Positions 26,054-35,816 of a stretch of 64,000 nt of DNA are shown piece after piece. Numbering within the stretch: position 1 is the first letter of the stretch; every line of letters starts with the position of its first letter. The notes below the pieces were generated by a model, which saw only the letters and a list, made by a program, of their open reading frames with translations, searched no databases and was not told the origin of the DNA. Source of the DNA: Pseudomonas rustica (GTDB taxonomy: Bacteria; Pseudomonadota; Gammaproteobacteria; Pseudomonadales; Pseudomonadaceae); the NCBI RefSeq assembly GCF_018336155.1, contig NZ_JAGYHF010000007.1, positions 1 through 64,000 of the forward strand, read 5' to 3'. The position numbers and the translations under genes were made by a program.

Positions 26054-29000
26054 ATGCTTACCCCCAACCTTCCCGACGCCGACACATTAATCCTCGACCA
26101 ACTCGATATCCCCGGCAAAACCGGGCCGGTGTCGGAGTCACCAAAGGTCTGGGGCCTCAATATTGCGGCGGCGTTGGGTAATTTCCCGCGCCAAGGCCTG
26201 CTCTGCCGCGCCGGGCCGTGGACGTCAATGGGAATTGGCGATCAGATCAAGGTGTTCTGGAACAAGGATGTGGAAGTCCTGCAGAAAACCGTTGGCCCGG
26301 CGGACGTCAACACGACGCTGCAAATGTTCGTGCCTTCGGCGCGCATCCCGGAAGGCCGGGCCGTCGGGTATTACAGCGTCAAGCGCCTCGGCCAGACCTG
26401 GGAGACGTCCGAGGACTTGCAGGTACTGGTCAAACTCACCCGCCCTGGTGGTCATGACGACAACAACGATCCCGGCCACTCCAAGCTGATCATGCACTTG
26501 CCGCAGGACATCCTCGACGGCGGCATTGATAAGGACAACGTGGCCGCCGGTGTTCCGGTCGCCATCGAGTCGTATCCAGACATTGCCGCCGGTGATGTGA
26601 TTCAAGTGAGTTGGGGCGGTGTGTTTGTGCTCAGCGCGCCACTGACTCAGGATCAGGCGGACGGCAAAGTGCCGCTGGTGGTGCACGTCAGCGAGGCGGT
26701 CATTCGTGAGGCCGGGGATTCTGACGGGGTGGGTTTGTCCGTGGCCTTCGAGGTCTACGACAAGGTCGACAATCGCTCCGAGGACTGGAGCGCGGCACAA
26801 CGGGTGGTGGTCGCGATCGACGCGAGCAGGCTGGAAGCGCCGATTCTCAAGGAAGCGCAAAGCAACGTGCTCGACATCGACCAACTGGGCGATGCGAATG
26901 GCACCGCGCAGGTCTGGGTCACGACCGGTGGATCGTTCCAGCCCGGTGATACCCCGATCATCCGGGTCAAGGGCACACCCGTGGAGGGCCTGCCGATCGA
27001 TGTCGAGTTCACCGGCGAGCCGCTGACCAGCGTGCCCACCACCGCCGAAATCCCCATCGCCAACGCCGTGCTGCGGCAGATGGCCAAGTCCCAGATCGCC
27101 TTGTCCTATCGCCTGAAAAAGGCCAGCGGCGCGCCCGACATGCCTTCCAAATCACAGTTCATCAGCGCCATCGGCGCGATCAAACGCCTGGCCGCCCCCA
27201 AAGCACTGGACGCAGTGAGTGGCGCGCTCGACCCGACGTTGAAACAGGTGCGCATCGAGATTCAGTTCGACGCCTCGTTTGCTGACGGCCAGGCAATCAA
27301 ACTGTTCTGGCTCGGCACCCGGCCGGAACTCACCCCTTACCTCCCGGAACTGCCACTGTACCCGCTCACTGCGGGCGACATCAGTGCCGGCAAACCGCTG
27401 CTGATCCCCATCGACGGCGCGCATTTGACGCCGATCAACGGCGGCAAACTGGAGCTCTACTATCAGTTGCTGATCGAGGACGCCGCGCTCGGCGCGATGA
27501 ACCATGTCAACGCCACCCACGCCATCCGCGAATCCATTCACGCCGATATTCTGCAGATCGGCGAGCCACGCCTGGAACTGCCCGAACCCGTGGTGGCAGG
27601 CGTGATCGACGGGGCATTACCCGGCGACACCGCCGGTACAACGTTGACGGTGAACTACCTCAACACGGTCAAGAATGACGAGGTGATTTACGAATGGATC
27701 GGTTCGAAAACCGGCACGAAAACGGACGGAATCACGCTGTCGTCTTTGACTGAGGGCAAACCGGTTCCGTTCAGGATTGATGCTGAGTTCATCAGCGGCA
27801 ACAACGGCGGCACGGTATTGGCGAAGTACCTCATCAAGCGTGCGGCGGGTGGGACGAGTTATTCGAATGCGCTGGAGTTCAGGGTTGGCAACGCGCTGGA
27901 AAATCCACTCCCGATCGCTCGACTTCCACAGGCTACGGGTAGCGGTGCCAGTGTGACTTTGGCACCGCTCGATGCCCAAACGGGTGCAAAGGTTATCGTG
28001 GCTTACGCGGGAATGAACGACGGCCATTCCATCCAACTGACTATGGTCGGCAAACCTGGTGCCGGTTCGCCGAACATTCCGGCCAAACTCGGTTCAAGCA
28101 GTGGCAGCATCGAGTTTTTGATTGAACCGGATGCCATCGCCGCGAACATCGGCAATGGTTCAACAACGTTTACGCTCACGTACGAAGTGACGCTGGGCAG
28201 CAACAAAATTCCGTCGCTGCCGTTGACGGTAACGATGACGCCACTGCCAGCGACGGAGCTGGACAAGCTATCTATCTTGCAGGCTGATGGCGTTGAACTG
28301 GATTTGAGCAAAGTTACGACGGGCGCCACCGTACGTGCGGGCGTGTGGGCGTTTATCAAGTCGGGCCAACCTGTCTGGTTAACGCTCAAGGGAAAGAACG
28401 CGCAGGGTGGCGAGCATAACCATGTGGTGTGGAAAGTGCCGGGGGCAGCGGTTAATCAGACCTGGATCAATGGGGGTAAATATGATCAGCCGGTGCCTTA
28501 TACCTATTTTAAGGATCTGGCACATGGCACGGAGCTGGAACTCCATTTCAAGGCTGCGTTGACGTCGAGCCAGGTTGAGGCGGATGCGATTGTCGCGCCG
28601 GTGAAGCGTTACAGGGTCAAGGCTGTGGAGGATGTGAAACCGGTGATCGGCTCGGTGATCGACTCCAAAGGCGTCGCAATCCCTCAAAACGGTCTCACCG
28701 TTGATTCCAGTGTCAAGGTCGGCGGCACGGCAACACCCCATCAGACCATCCTGATTTACAACAACAGCGTGAGCACTGGAGGCTTCGCAACAGCAGATGC
28801 TCAAGGTAAATGGGAACGGGATTTGATCGGACTGGCCCAGGGCGACTGCAACCTTACTGCTGTTGCGCAATACGGCAGCAATCCGGTGTCGGTGATATGG
28901 AAAATCATCGTCACGCCGATGGTCACGCCGACCATCACTTCGATCAAGGACAGCAAGGGTGCCGAGATTCCTCATGGCGGAACCACCATTGATACCAGCG

Positions 29001-31402
29001 TGACGATCACCGGGACGGCGAGCAAAGGGCAGAAGGTCGATGTGAAGGATGGCACGATCTCTAAAGACAAGCCGCCTGCAAACCCGGTGACCGGAATCTG
29101 GACACTGACGGTTTCTGGCTTGAGCATTGCGGCGCACAGTTTTACCGCCAAAGCAGAATATGGCACCGGAGCGGTATCGGCGGCGCGCACGTTTAATGTC
29201 GCGGCACTGGTGACGCCGGTGATCACATCGGTGCTCGATTCAAAAGGCATCGCCATTCCCCAAAACGGTCTCACCGTTGATTCCAGTGTCAAGGTCAGCG
29301 GCACTGCAACGCCCCATCAGACCATCCTGATTTACAACAACAGCGTGAGCACTGGCGGCTTCGCAACAGCAGATGCTCAAGGTAAATGGGAACGGGATTT
29401 GGTCGGACTGGCCCAGGGCGACTGCAACCTTACTGCTGTTGCGCAATACGGCAGCAATCCGGTATCGGTGATATGGAAAATCATCGTCACGCCGATGGTC
29501 ACGCCGACCATTACCTCGATCAAGGACAGCAAGGGTGTCGAGATTCCTCATGGCGGAACCACCATTGATACCAGTGTGACGATCACCGGGACGGCGAGTA
29601 AAGGGCAGAAGGTCGATGTGAGGGATGGCACGATCCCCAAAGACAAGCCTATTGCAAACCCGGTGACCGGAATCTGGACACTGACGGTTTCTGGCTTGAG
29701 CATTGCGGCGCACAGTTTTACCGCCAAAGCAGAGTATGGCGCAGGGCCGGTGTCGGCGGCACGCACCTTAACCGTTGCAGCGCTCGCCACACCCACGATC
29801 ACTTCAGTTAAAGACCCCTACGGCAAAGAAGTCCCAAATGGTTCCACCATTACCAATGACAGCGTCACCCTGACCGGTACAGCCACGGCGGGTCTGGAGG
29901 TCAATATCTTCGACGGGGCGACCCCCAAAGGCACTGCTGCGGTTAATGCCAGCGGTGTTTGGACACGTGGTGTTGGTGGCTTGGTCAATGGGCTGCACAG
30001 CCTGACCGCCAAAGGCATTTACGGCAGCAACCCGGAATCGGCTGCCCGCACGTTTGTTGTGGCGCACGCCTTGGTTCCAGCCATCACCTCGGTGAAAGAT
30101 TCCAAAGGCATCGATATCCCACAAAACGGCACCACCGTTGACACCACTGTGACGCTGACAGGCACGGGTACGGCGAACCGTGCAGTGGATATTTATGACG
30201 GCACCACATTAAAAGACTCGGCGCCGATCAATGCTCAAGGGATCTGGATCTACACCGCTACAGGTTTGACCGTTGCCGCTCACGCCTTCAAGGCAAAAGC
30301 CAAATACGGCAGTGAGACGGAATCAGCTGTTCGAACCTTTACTGTCGCCGCAGCGACGGTGCCGGTGATCACATCGGTGCTCGATTCAAAAGGCATCGCC
30401 ATTCCCCAAAACGGTCTCACCGTTGAGTCCAGTGTCAAGGTCGGCGGCACGGCAACACCCCATCAGACCATCCTGATTTACAACAACAGCGTGAGCACTG
30501 GCGGCTTCGCAACAGCGGATGCTCAAGGTAAATGGGAACGGGATTTGGTCGGATTGGCCCAGGGCGAGTGCAACCTTACCGCTGTTGCGCAATACGGCAG
30601 CAATCCGGTGTCGGTGATATGGAAAATCATCGTTACGCCGATGGTCACGCCGACCATTACCTCGATCAAGGACAGCAAGGGTGTCGAGATTCCACCTGGT
30701 GGCAGCACCTTTGATACCAGCGTGACGATCACCGGGACGGCGAGCAAAGGGCAGAAGGTCGATGTGAGGGATGGCTCGGCATCTAAAGGCAAGCCGCCCG
30801 TGGATCCGACAACCGGGGTCTGGACGCTTAAGGTTTCAGGATTGAGCGTTTCGGAGCACAGTATTACGGCCAAGGCTATGTATGGCACAGAATCGCAGTC
30901 GTCAGCGAGGATATTTACCGTAGCCCATGCGGTATTACTTGAAAACTTTGACGAGCTTCAAGCACAGCATTATCAGAGTGGTCAAACACTTGAGCTTCGA
31001 CATATAAGAATCACTCCACTGTTTTCACCCCCAGACCAACACCACGCGTCCATGATTGAAATTATTAATAGATCACCAGCCATGAAAGGCATGGCGTACT
31101 ACATGCAAACACGCTCAACACCAACACTGGAGAGTGCCGAATGCGTAGTGGACATCAAGGTTCCGTGCTCAAAAATATCATTTTGGCTCTGTCGCGCGAG
31201 CACAGACAAATCCGACCGGATCCACATCACTTACACATACGGAAACGGAAGTAAAAAACAGGAGACGCTTACTATTAGCCCAACACCTACAAAAATCGAA
31301 TTTTCGGAATCTCGTATAAACCGAGTAACTTTTAAAAGCGTAACAATCGATATTGATGCACGACTTGGGTTTGTTCTCGACTCCATAGAATTAACGCGTT
31401 AA
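26054..31402 (+). CDS. Giant Ig-like repeat protein without signal peptide (1782 residues)
   Basis: Unrecognised function. The ATG at 26054 has GGAG 7 nt upstream. The N terminus (MLTPNLPDADTLILDQLDIPG) is not a signal peptide. The N-terminal half has tandem beta-rich modules of about 110 residues carrying repeated GD.I.L.W.G and Y.L.R/K motifs. VKLTRPGG at about residue 126 aligns with VKLFRPGG at about 130 of the 1093-residue protein. From about 865 to 1625 come bacterial Ig-like modules of about 95 residues (PTITSIKDSKG...VTITGTA), some nearly identical at DNA level. A C-terminal domain of about 150 residues (from ENFD, 1630) is shared with the 1093-residue protein. Probably a surface or secreted adhesin-like protein, but its export route is not visible. 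Confidence 0.8.
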   Translation: MLTPNLPDADTLILDQLDIPGKTGPVSESPKVWGLNIAAALGNFPRQGLLCRAGPWTSMGIGDQIKVFWNKDVEVLQKTVGPADVNTTLQMFVPSARIPEGRAVGYYSVKRLGQTWETSEDLQVLVKLTRPGGHDDNNDPGHSKLIMHLPQDILDGGIDKDNVAAGVPVAIESYPDIAAGDVIQVSWGGVFVLSAPLTQDQADGKVPLVVHVSEAVIREAGDSDGVGLSVAFEVYDKVDNRSEDWSAAQRVVVAIDASRLEAPILKEAQSNVLDIDQLGDANGTAQVWVTTGGSFQPGDTPIIRVKGTPVEGLPIDVEFTGEPLTSVPTTAEIPIANAVLRQMAKSQIALSYRLKKASGAPDMPSKSQFISAIGAIKRLAAPKALDAVSGALDPTLKQVRIEIQFDASFADGQAIKLFWLGTRPELTPYLPELPLYPLTAGDISAGKPLLIPIDGAHLTPINGGKLELYYQLLIEDAALGAMNHVNATHAIRESIHADILQIGEPRLELPEPVVAGVIDGALPGDTAGTTLTVNYLNTVKNDEVIYEWIGSKTGTKTDGITLSSLTEGKPVPFRIDAEFISGNNGGTVLAKYLIKRAAGGTSYSNALEFRVGNALENPLPIARLPQATGSGASVTLAPLDAQTGAKVIVAYAGMNDGHSIQLTMVGKPGAGSPNIPAKLGSSSGSIEFLIEPDAIAANIGNGSTTFTLTYEVTLGSNKIPSLPLTVTMTPLPATELDKLSILQADGVELDLSKVTTGATVRAGVWAFIKSGQPVWLTLKGKNAQGGEHNHVVWKVPGAAVNQTWINGGKYDQPVPYTYFKDLAHGTELELHFKAALTSSQVEADAIVAPVKRYRVKAVEDVKPVIGSVIDSKGVAIPQNGLTVDSSVKVGGTATPHQTILIYNNSVSTGGFATADAQGKWERDLIGLAQGDCNLTAVAQYGSNPVSVIWKIIVTPMVTPTITSIKDSKGAEIPHGGTTIDTSVTITGTASKGQKVDVKDGTISKDKPPANPVTGIWTLTVSGLSIAAHSFTAKAEYGTGAVSAARTFNVAALVTPVITSVLDSKGIAIPQNGLTVDSSVKVSGTATPHQTILIYNNSVSTGGFATADAQGKWERDLVGLAQGDCNLTAVAQYGSNPVSVIWKIIVTPMVTPTITSIKDSKGVEIPHGGTTIDTSVTITGTASKGQKVDVRDGTIPKDKPIANPVTGIWTLTVSGLSIAAHSFTAKAEYGAGPVSAARTLTVAALATPTITSVKDPYGKEVPNGSTITNDSVTLTGTATAGLEVNIFDGATPKGTAAVNASGVWTRGVGGLVNGLHSLTAKGIYGSNPESAARTFVVAHALVPAITSVKDSKGIDIPQNGTTVDTTVTLTGTGTANRAVDIYDGTTLKDSAPINAQGIWIYTATGLTVAAHAFKAKAKYGSETESAVRTFTVAAATVPVITSVLDSKGIAIPQNGLTVESSVKVGGTATPHQTILIYNNSVSTGGFATADAQGKWERDLVGLAQGECNLTAVAQYGSNPVSVIWKIIVTPMVTPTITSIKDSKGVEIPPGGSTFDTSVTITGTASKGQKVDVRDGSASKGKPPVDPTTGVWTLKVSGLSVSEHSITAKAMYGTESQSSARIFTVAHAVLLENFDELQAQHYQSGQTLELRHIRITPLFSPPDQHHASMIEIINRSPAMKGMAYYMQTRSTPTLESAECVVDIKVPCSKISFWLCRASTDKSDRIHITYTYGNGSKKQETLTISPTPTKIEFSESRINRVTFKSVTIDIDARLGFVLDSIELTR
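28645..30800 (+). repeat. Near-identical Ig-module DNA repeats
   Basis: A 576-bp unit (two Ig modules) starting near 28645 repeats in tandem near 29221. A third copy begins near 30367, after two divergent modules (1146 bp later). The identical stretch AAAACGGTCTCACCGTTGA is at 28686, 29262 and 30408. Copies differ by few bases, so they arose or were homogenised recently. Confidence 0.85.
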
Positions 31403-31505
31403 GCCGTGTCAAAAAGAGAAATATTTACCAGTATAAAGATCACCATAATAGGGAGCTCATTTACTTCCTAGAAGAAGACCTTCCCGCTCTTACATTGGAC
31501 GGTGG

Positions 31506-31526
31506 GGCGAGGCCGACAACCTCGCC
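31506..31526 (-). terminator. Possible hairpin downstream of the DUF6124 gene
   Basis: A 7-bp GC-rich stem (GGCGAGG 31506-31512 with CCTCGCC 31520-31526). No T-run follows, so it is a weak terminator candidate between the convergent Ig-like and DUF6124 genes. Confidence 0.45.
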
Positions 31527-31537
31527 GCAACTAGGAA

Positions 31538-31903
31538 TTAATCCACCGGAACCAGATTATCCAATACCTGATTAACCGCCAACTCTCCCAGCATCACTAC
31601 TTGCGCAATGCCCAACAATGTCCTGCGATGCGTGCCTTCCAACATCCCGGCCAGGTCGTTGATCATCACGCAAGCCGAACCGAGGCTTTCGCTGGCGTCG
31701 GCTAACAGAGGTTCGTTTGCGCTAGCCGGGTTGACCATGAACAAACGGTTGGACACATACGGTGCAGCCATGATTTCGGCGGTGGGTGGGCCGAGGTAGT
31801 GGTCGAGGGCGCGCTCGGCGGCTTCGTGGAATTTCTTTGATTCGTGGGATTCGTAGGGCGATGCCGGATCGGTGGCCGGTGGGTTTGGCGTAATTTTGAA
31901 CAT
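31538..31903 (-). CDS. DUF6124 family protein
   Basis: A 121-residue protein: MFKITPNPPATDPASPYES, then KKFHEAAERALDHYL, then SNRLFMVNP and a C-terminal helix region (LADASESLGSACVMINDLAGMLEGTHRRTLLGIAQVVMLGELAVNQVLD). This is the pattern of DUF6124 (earlier DUF3077) proteins, which are common and multi-copy in Pseudomonas; function unknown. The start at 31903 has AGAGGTAAG upstream; a longer frame to 32038 is not supported. It lies between two Ig-like genes and reads opposite to them. Confidence 0.85.
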   Translation of the reverse strand: MFKITPNPPATDPASPYESHESKKFHEAAERALDHYLGPPTAEIMAAPYVSNRLFMVNPASANEPLLADASESLGSACVMINDLAGMLEGTHRRTLLGIAQVVMLGELAVNQVLDNLVPVD

Positions 31904-32441
31904 GGGTGACTTACCTCTGAATAAGGCCGCGTCCATCTCGCTGCTAAACGAAAGGGTGGCAGCTGTACGCGAGTTAGCAGACCGGCAGTCACCCGAAACC
32001 GGCGCACCCGAAGGTGCCAAGCGCACAGCCACCATCAAGTGCAGGCGAATGCCTGACTGGATGAGACTCGTACAACCGGATAACTAGCCGGGCTGCTAAA
32101 CCCGATCACTGGAAATCAGTGACCCGATCCAAGTTACCGACCTGCCCCCAGGCGCACAAGCCGGCGGATTCTGTCTTACGCGTAGGCAATGGCGCAACGA
32201 TTTGTGGGCCTCAGGACGTAACACCCGGTGTCTTTTAAACGCGCACATTAAACGGCGCTCATTGCCTATGCCATTTGGCGAACCGTCCGACAGGCTTCGT
32301 CGCCACCCCACCGACCGTTCGTCTCAAACCCCCCCGCCCCTGTCAGATCTGACAGTAGCCAACTTGCCGCCCGTAATGCTCAATCACAAGACCCGGCGCG
32401 TCTGCCAACGATCGCCCCCTCCCCCAGCAAGGAAGCTTGCC
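31904..32441. other. Intergenic region before the 1093-residue Ig-like gene
   Basis: About 540 nt. It contains the DUF6124 promoter side, a small hairpin TCACTG/CAGTGA (32106-32122), and a stretch (32310-32355) similar to 25943-25990 (GACCGTTCGTCT then the palindrome). Small ORFs here look spurious. Confidence 0.6.
32340..32390 (+). promoter_or_regulatory. lux-box-like palindrome and promoter of the 1093-residue Ig-like gene
   Basis: A perfect 16-bp palindrome CTGTCAGATCTGACAG (32340-32355), identical in core to the one at 25974-25989 and preceded by the same GACCGTTCGTCT segment (32313-32324). A -10-like GCTCAAT (32378-32384) lies 23 bp downstream, close to the position of CATAAAT in the first copy. 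The sequence after it, AGTAGCCAA, is shared with the third site at 44006. Confidence 0.65.
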
Positions 32442-35400
32442 ATGCCCAGCCACTCGCCCTTTCTGTTCCCGCCATGCGATGACCAAAACGCGCCGTTTGC
32501 CCTCCGCCCGTTACTGATCGCGGGCATGGTGCAGCCGATTGTCGAGGGCGATGGCGGGATCAATATTGCCGTCGTCAGTGACCATGCCGAAGGCTTGCTC
32601 TGCTTGATTAATCCGTATCTGGGCATGCGCGCTGGCGACAGCCATGACATCTATTGGGAAACCAAAGTGATTTTCCGCAAGACCGTCGAGCCCGGCGACG
32701 TCGATAAGCCGATGTACTTTTTCCTGCCCGTCGATGGTCTGGCCTCAGGTTGGGTCGAGCAGTGTTATTACCAACTGACTCGCGCCGGCGCAACGGTGCC
32801 GGACGATCCTTCTGTGCCCTTGCGATTGCTGGTCAAACTCTTTCGACCGGGCGGGCGCGACCGGGAACCGCATCTGCCGGATGGCCACTCGGAATTGAAG
32901 ATTGTGCAACTGCCCCCGGATCTGGTCGACCAAGGTGTCATCGATGCCGCATGGGCGGAAAAAGGTGTGCCGGTGACGATTCCGTTCTACCCGGACATGA
33001 CCCTGCGTGACTCGATTTTGCTGCGTTGGGGCAGTGTCGCGCTGACGCCTTATCGGGTCACGCAGGCGCATGTCGACCGACTGCAACCGATCGTCATCGT
33101 GGTTGATCAGGAGGCGATTCTGGCGGGCGGCGATGGCAAGAAGCTGGAGATCAAATACGACCTTTACGATGAAACCTGGAACTGGGCGGTGCGCCATTCC
33201 AAGCGCACCCACATCGACGTGGACGCCGGTGCCTGGCGGCTGGACGCGCCGATCATCAAAGAAGCCATCAACGGGATCATTACCGTCAAGGATCTGAACA
33301 AGCAGCCGGTCACGGTTCAGGTGCGTGTAGCGGGTACGGATTTCGCGCTGGGCGATACGCTGACCATGACGTGGATCGGCACGCCGTTTACCGGCCAGCC
33401 GCTGATTCACAGCGAGTCGCGCACGATCGAATCTGTCCCGAGCATTGTGGAAATAGACGTGCCCTACGAGGATGTCCGCGCCATTGCCATGGGCCGCGCT
33501 GATGCTTCTTATGTGCTGCGCAAAAACAGTGGTGGCCCGCCGTTGTCCTCCAAGCGCACGTTCGCCGATGTGGTGGGGGCGGTGGTGATGCTACCGGAGC
33601 CGACGATCCGCGAGCTGATCGGCGATACGCTCGAACCGCATACCCCACTGGCGACTGTGGATATCCGCTATCCGGGCATGGCCAGCGGCGACTTGATCAA
33701 TTTGATCTGGCTGGGCACTCAAGCGGACGGCGTGCCTTACCCGCATGAAGAACAACACACGGTCACTCGCAATGAAGCTGAAGCGAAGCTCATTACTTTT
33801 CAGATCAAGAACCAACACATCAAAGTGCTTGATGGCGGCAGCCTGGATTTGTCCTATCGCGTGAGCAATGACAACGTGACGCTGTATGGCGTAAGCGAGT
33901 CCGATCGGCTGCTGGCCAAGGTTCAGGTCATTCACGCGACACTGCCGGCGCCGCAAGTTCCGGAGGCAACCAACGGTGTGCTCGACCCTGACAACGTCAG
34001 CGACAACGTCACCGTACTGGTGAATTTCCCCGGAACGCACAAGGATGACATCCTCACCTACTATTGGACTGGCCCCGGTGCCAGTACTTCCGACTGGGTT
34101 CCGATTACCAGCCTGATCATCGGCAAACCCGTGAGATTTCGGCTGGATGCCCGGTACGTTCATGCCAATACCGGGCAATCGATCAGGGTGCGCTATACGT
34201 TGTTGCGGGCAACCACAAACCAGTTTGAATATTCGGCGGGGCTCGACCTGCTCATCGGCGAACAGGTCGGCGTTTTGCCTGCACCGACCGTTATTCAAGC
34301 CGCTGACGGCACACTGAACCCGATGGATGCATTGAAGGGTGTCGACATCAACGTCAGCTATCCCGACATGAAGCCTGATCAAGACATCATCCGGCTGAAA
34401 TGGCTTGGCACGCCGGGCGCGGGAACTTCCGACGACCTGGAACTGCCAGGCGACGCCAGTGGTAGCGTCGCGTTTCACCTGCCTCCGACCGTGGTCGCTG
34501 CCAACCTCTCCAAGCGCGTCGAGGTTGAATACGAAGTGAAGCGTCATTCACGGCCAACCCCTTCGCAAACTCTGGATCTGTTGGTCTCGGGATTTCAAAA
34601 CCCCGAAACCGAACTGCCCCGCCCCCTGGTCGTACAGGCAACGGGCAATGTCCTCGACTTGACGACGTTTACTGGCGATGCGACGACACGCGTGTCTGTC
34701 TGGCCGTTAATTGCGCTCAAACAACGCGTGTGGCTGGCACTCGAGGGGCAAACAAGCACCGGCACAGACCATCGAGTGATCTTGCTCGACGGCGTTGAAA
34801 TGTCTGATGCGCAGGTCGGCAACGGGCTCAATGCAGGGTTACTCAGAAGCGAATTGGTGAAACTGGGACATGCCACGTCGGCGAAGGTGATCTGCAAGGT
34901 TGCCTTCGATGGCGGGACGGTGGAATCGGCAGCGATTGTTTTTCCGGTATTGGAATTGACCGTTAGAACGCGTTACGACTACGTCACTCCAACGATTACC
35001 GAAGTACATGATTCAAAAGGTCTGATCGCTGAGGGCGGCAAGACTTTAGATAAACAGGTAACTGTCAAAGGGACAGCAACCCGAGGAGAGCGGATCGAGT
35101 TGCTCGATGGTACTGCTTCACACGAAACCGCAGATGTCACAGACAGCGGTAGCTGGAGCAAAGTGATGAGCTCATTGGCCGTCAAGCGTTACAGCCTCAC
35201 CGCGCGCGCACTCTATGGCGATGGGAACATCTCCGCCCCTCCACGCACCTTTACCGTTGAACTCCCCCAGGAAAACTTCGATAACGTCCCGGAACAGTCA
35301 GTGGGGTTCGGTGGAAGTATCGAAACTCCGCTTATGACAATACGTCTGCTGACAGAACAAGCTGCATTACGGGTCATTGCATTAAGCAAAGCTGCTCCGC

Positions 35401-35723
35401 CTTATCCCAAACCGTCACCTCAGCCTGGAAAGATGGAAAACAATGTGCTTTTTCTTGAACCCTCGTCCGGCGTGCAATCCACCATTCGCCTGGACTTCAA
35501 AGCAGAGTTTTCCAAAGTCAGCTTTTGGTATAACCAAACCAAAAACTCTACGTCGGTCTACTTTTTCAAAAAAAATGAGCTACTCGGCTCGAAACCCTTC
35601 ACTCAATCAGAAAGCCCATCGACGCTGGAAAGAATTGAGGGTGCCTACGCCGGAATAACCGCCATCGAAATTCGTGGCGCCAATGACGCCTATTTACTCG
35701 ATCACTTCACATTTGAGCGTTAA
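32442..35723 (+). CDS. Large Ig-like repeat protein without signal peptide (1093 residues)
   Basis: A paralogue of the 1782-residue protein: same N-terminal module (VKLFRPGG at about 130; GVPVTIPFYPDM), the same series of about 110-residue beta-rich modules with SGDLINLIWLGT, DILTYYWTGPG and DIIRLKWLGTPG, one bacterial Ig-like module (TPTITEVHDSKGLIAEGGKT, about 848-940) and the same C-terminal domain from ENFD (944). It is shorter because most Ig modules are missing. The ATG at 32442 has AAGGA 8 nt upstream. No signal peptide or transmembrane helix is seen. A strong bidirectional terminator follows. Confidence 0.8.
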   Translation: MPSHSPFLFPPCDDQNAPFALRPLLIAGMVQPIVEGDGGINIAVVSDHAEGLLCLINPYLGMRAGDSHDIYWETKVIFRKTVEPGDVDKPMYFFLPVDGLASGWVEQCYYQLTRAGATVPDDPSVPLRLLVKLFRPGGRDREPHLPDGHSELKIVQLPPDLVDQGVIDAAWAEKGVPVTIPFYPDMTLRDSILLRWGSVALTPYRVTQAHVDRLQPIVIVVDQEAILAGGDGKKLEIKYDLYDETWNWAVRHSKRTHIDVDAGAWRLDAPIIKEAINGIITVKDLNKQPVTVQVRVAGTDFALGDTLTMTWIGTPFTGQPLIHSESRTIESVPSIVEIDVPYEDVRAIAMGRADASYVLRKNSGGPPLSSKRTFADVVGAVVMLPEPTIRELIGDTLEPHTPLATVDIRYPGMASGDLINLIWLGTQADGVPYPHEEQHTVTRNEAEAKLITFQIKNQHIKVLDGGSLDLSYRVSNDNVTLYGVSESDRLLAKVQVIHATLPAPQVPEATNGVLDPDNVSDNVTVLVNFPGTHKDDILTYYWTGPGASTSDWVPITSLIIGKPVRFRLDARYVHANTGQSIRVRYTLLRATTNQFEYSAGLDLLIGEQVGVLPAPTVIQAADGTLNPMDALKGVDINVSYPDMKPDQDIIRLKWLGTPGAGTSDDLELPGDASGSVAFHLPPTVVAANLSKRVEVEYEVKRHSRPTPSQTLDLLVSGFQNPETELPRPLVVQATGNVLDLTTFTGDATTRVSVWPLIALKQRVWLALEGQTSTGTDHRVILLDGVEMSDAQVGNGLNAGLLRSELVKLGHATSAKVICKVAFDGGTVESAAIVFPVLELTVRTRYDYVTPTITEVHDSKGLIAEGGKTLDKQVTVKGTATRGERIELLDGTASHETADVTDSGSWSKVMSSLAVKRYSLTARALYGDGNISAPPRTFTVELPQENFDNVPEQSVGFGGSIETPLMTIRLLTEQAALRVIALSKAAPPYPKPSPQPGKMENNVLFLEPSSGVQSTIRLDFKAEFSKVSFWYNQTKNSTSVYFFKKNELLGSKPFTQSESPSTLERIEGAYAGITAIEIRGANDAYLLDHFTFER

Positions 35724-35757
35724 GGGAGCACGTTCGAACACAACATGATTTACGGCA

Positions 35758-35798
35758 CAAAAAAACCGCTGTTCCCTTAAAGGAAAAGCGGTTTTTTA
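35758..35798. terminator. Bidirectional terminator
   Basis: AAAAAACCGCT (35760-35770) pairs with AGCGGTTTTTT (35786-35796), with an inner TTCCCTTAAAGGAA hairpin. Flanking A and T runs serve both the Ig-like gene (plus) and the autotransporter gene (minus). Confidence 0.92.
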
Positions 35799-35816
35799 TC
35801 AGGCTAAACCACCTGA

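Noticed and set aside
32096..32311. A 71-codon minus-strand ORF upstream of the 1093-residue Ig-like gene
   Set aside because: Arg/Pro/Ser-rich composition, no ribosome-binding site, no homologue recalled.
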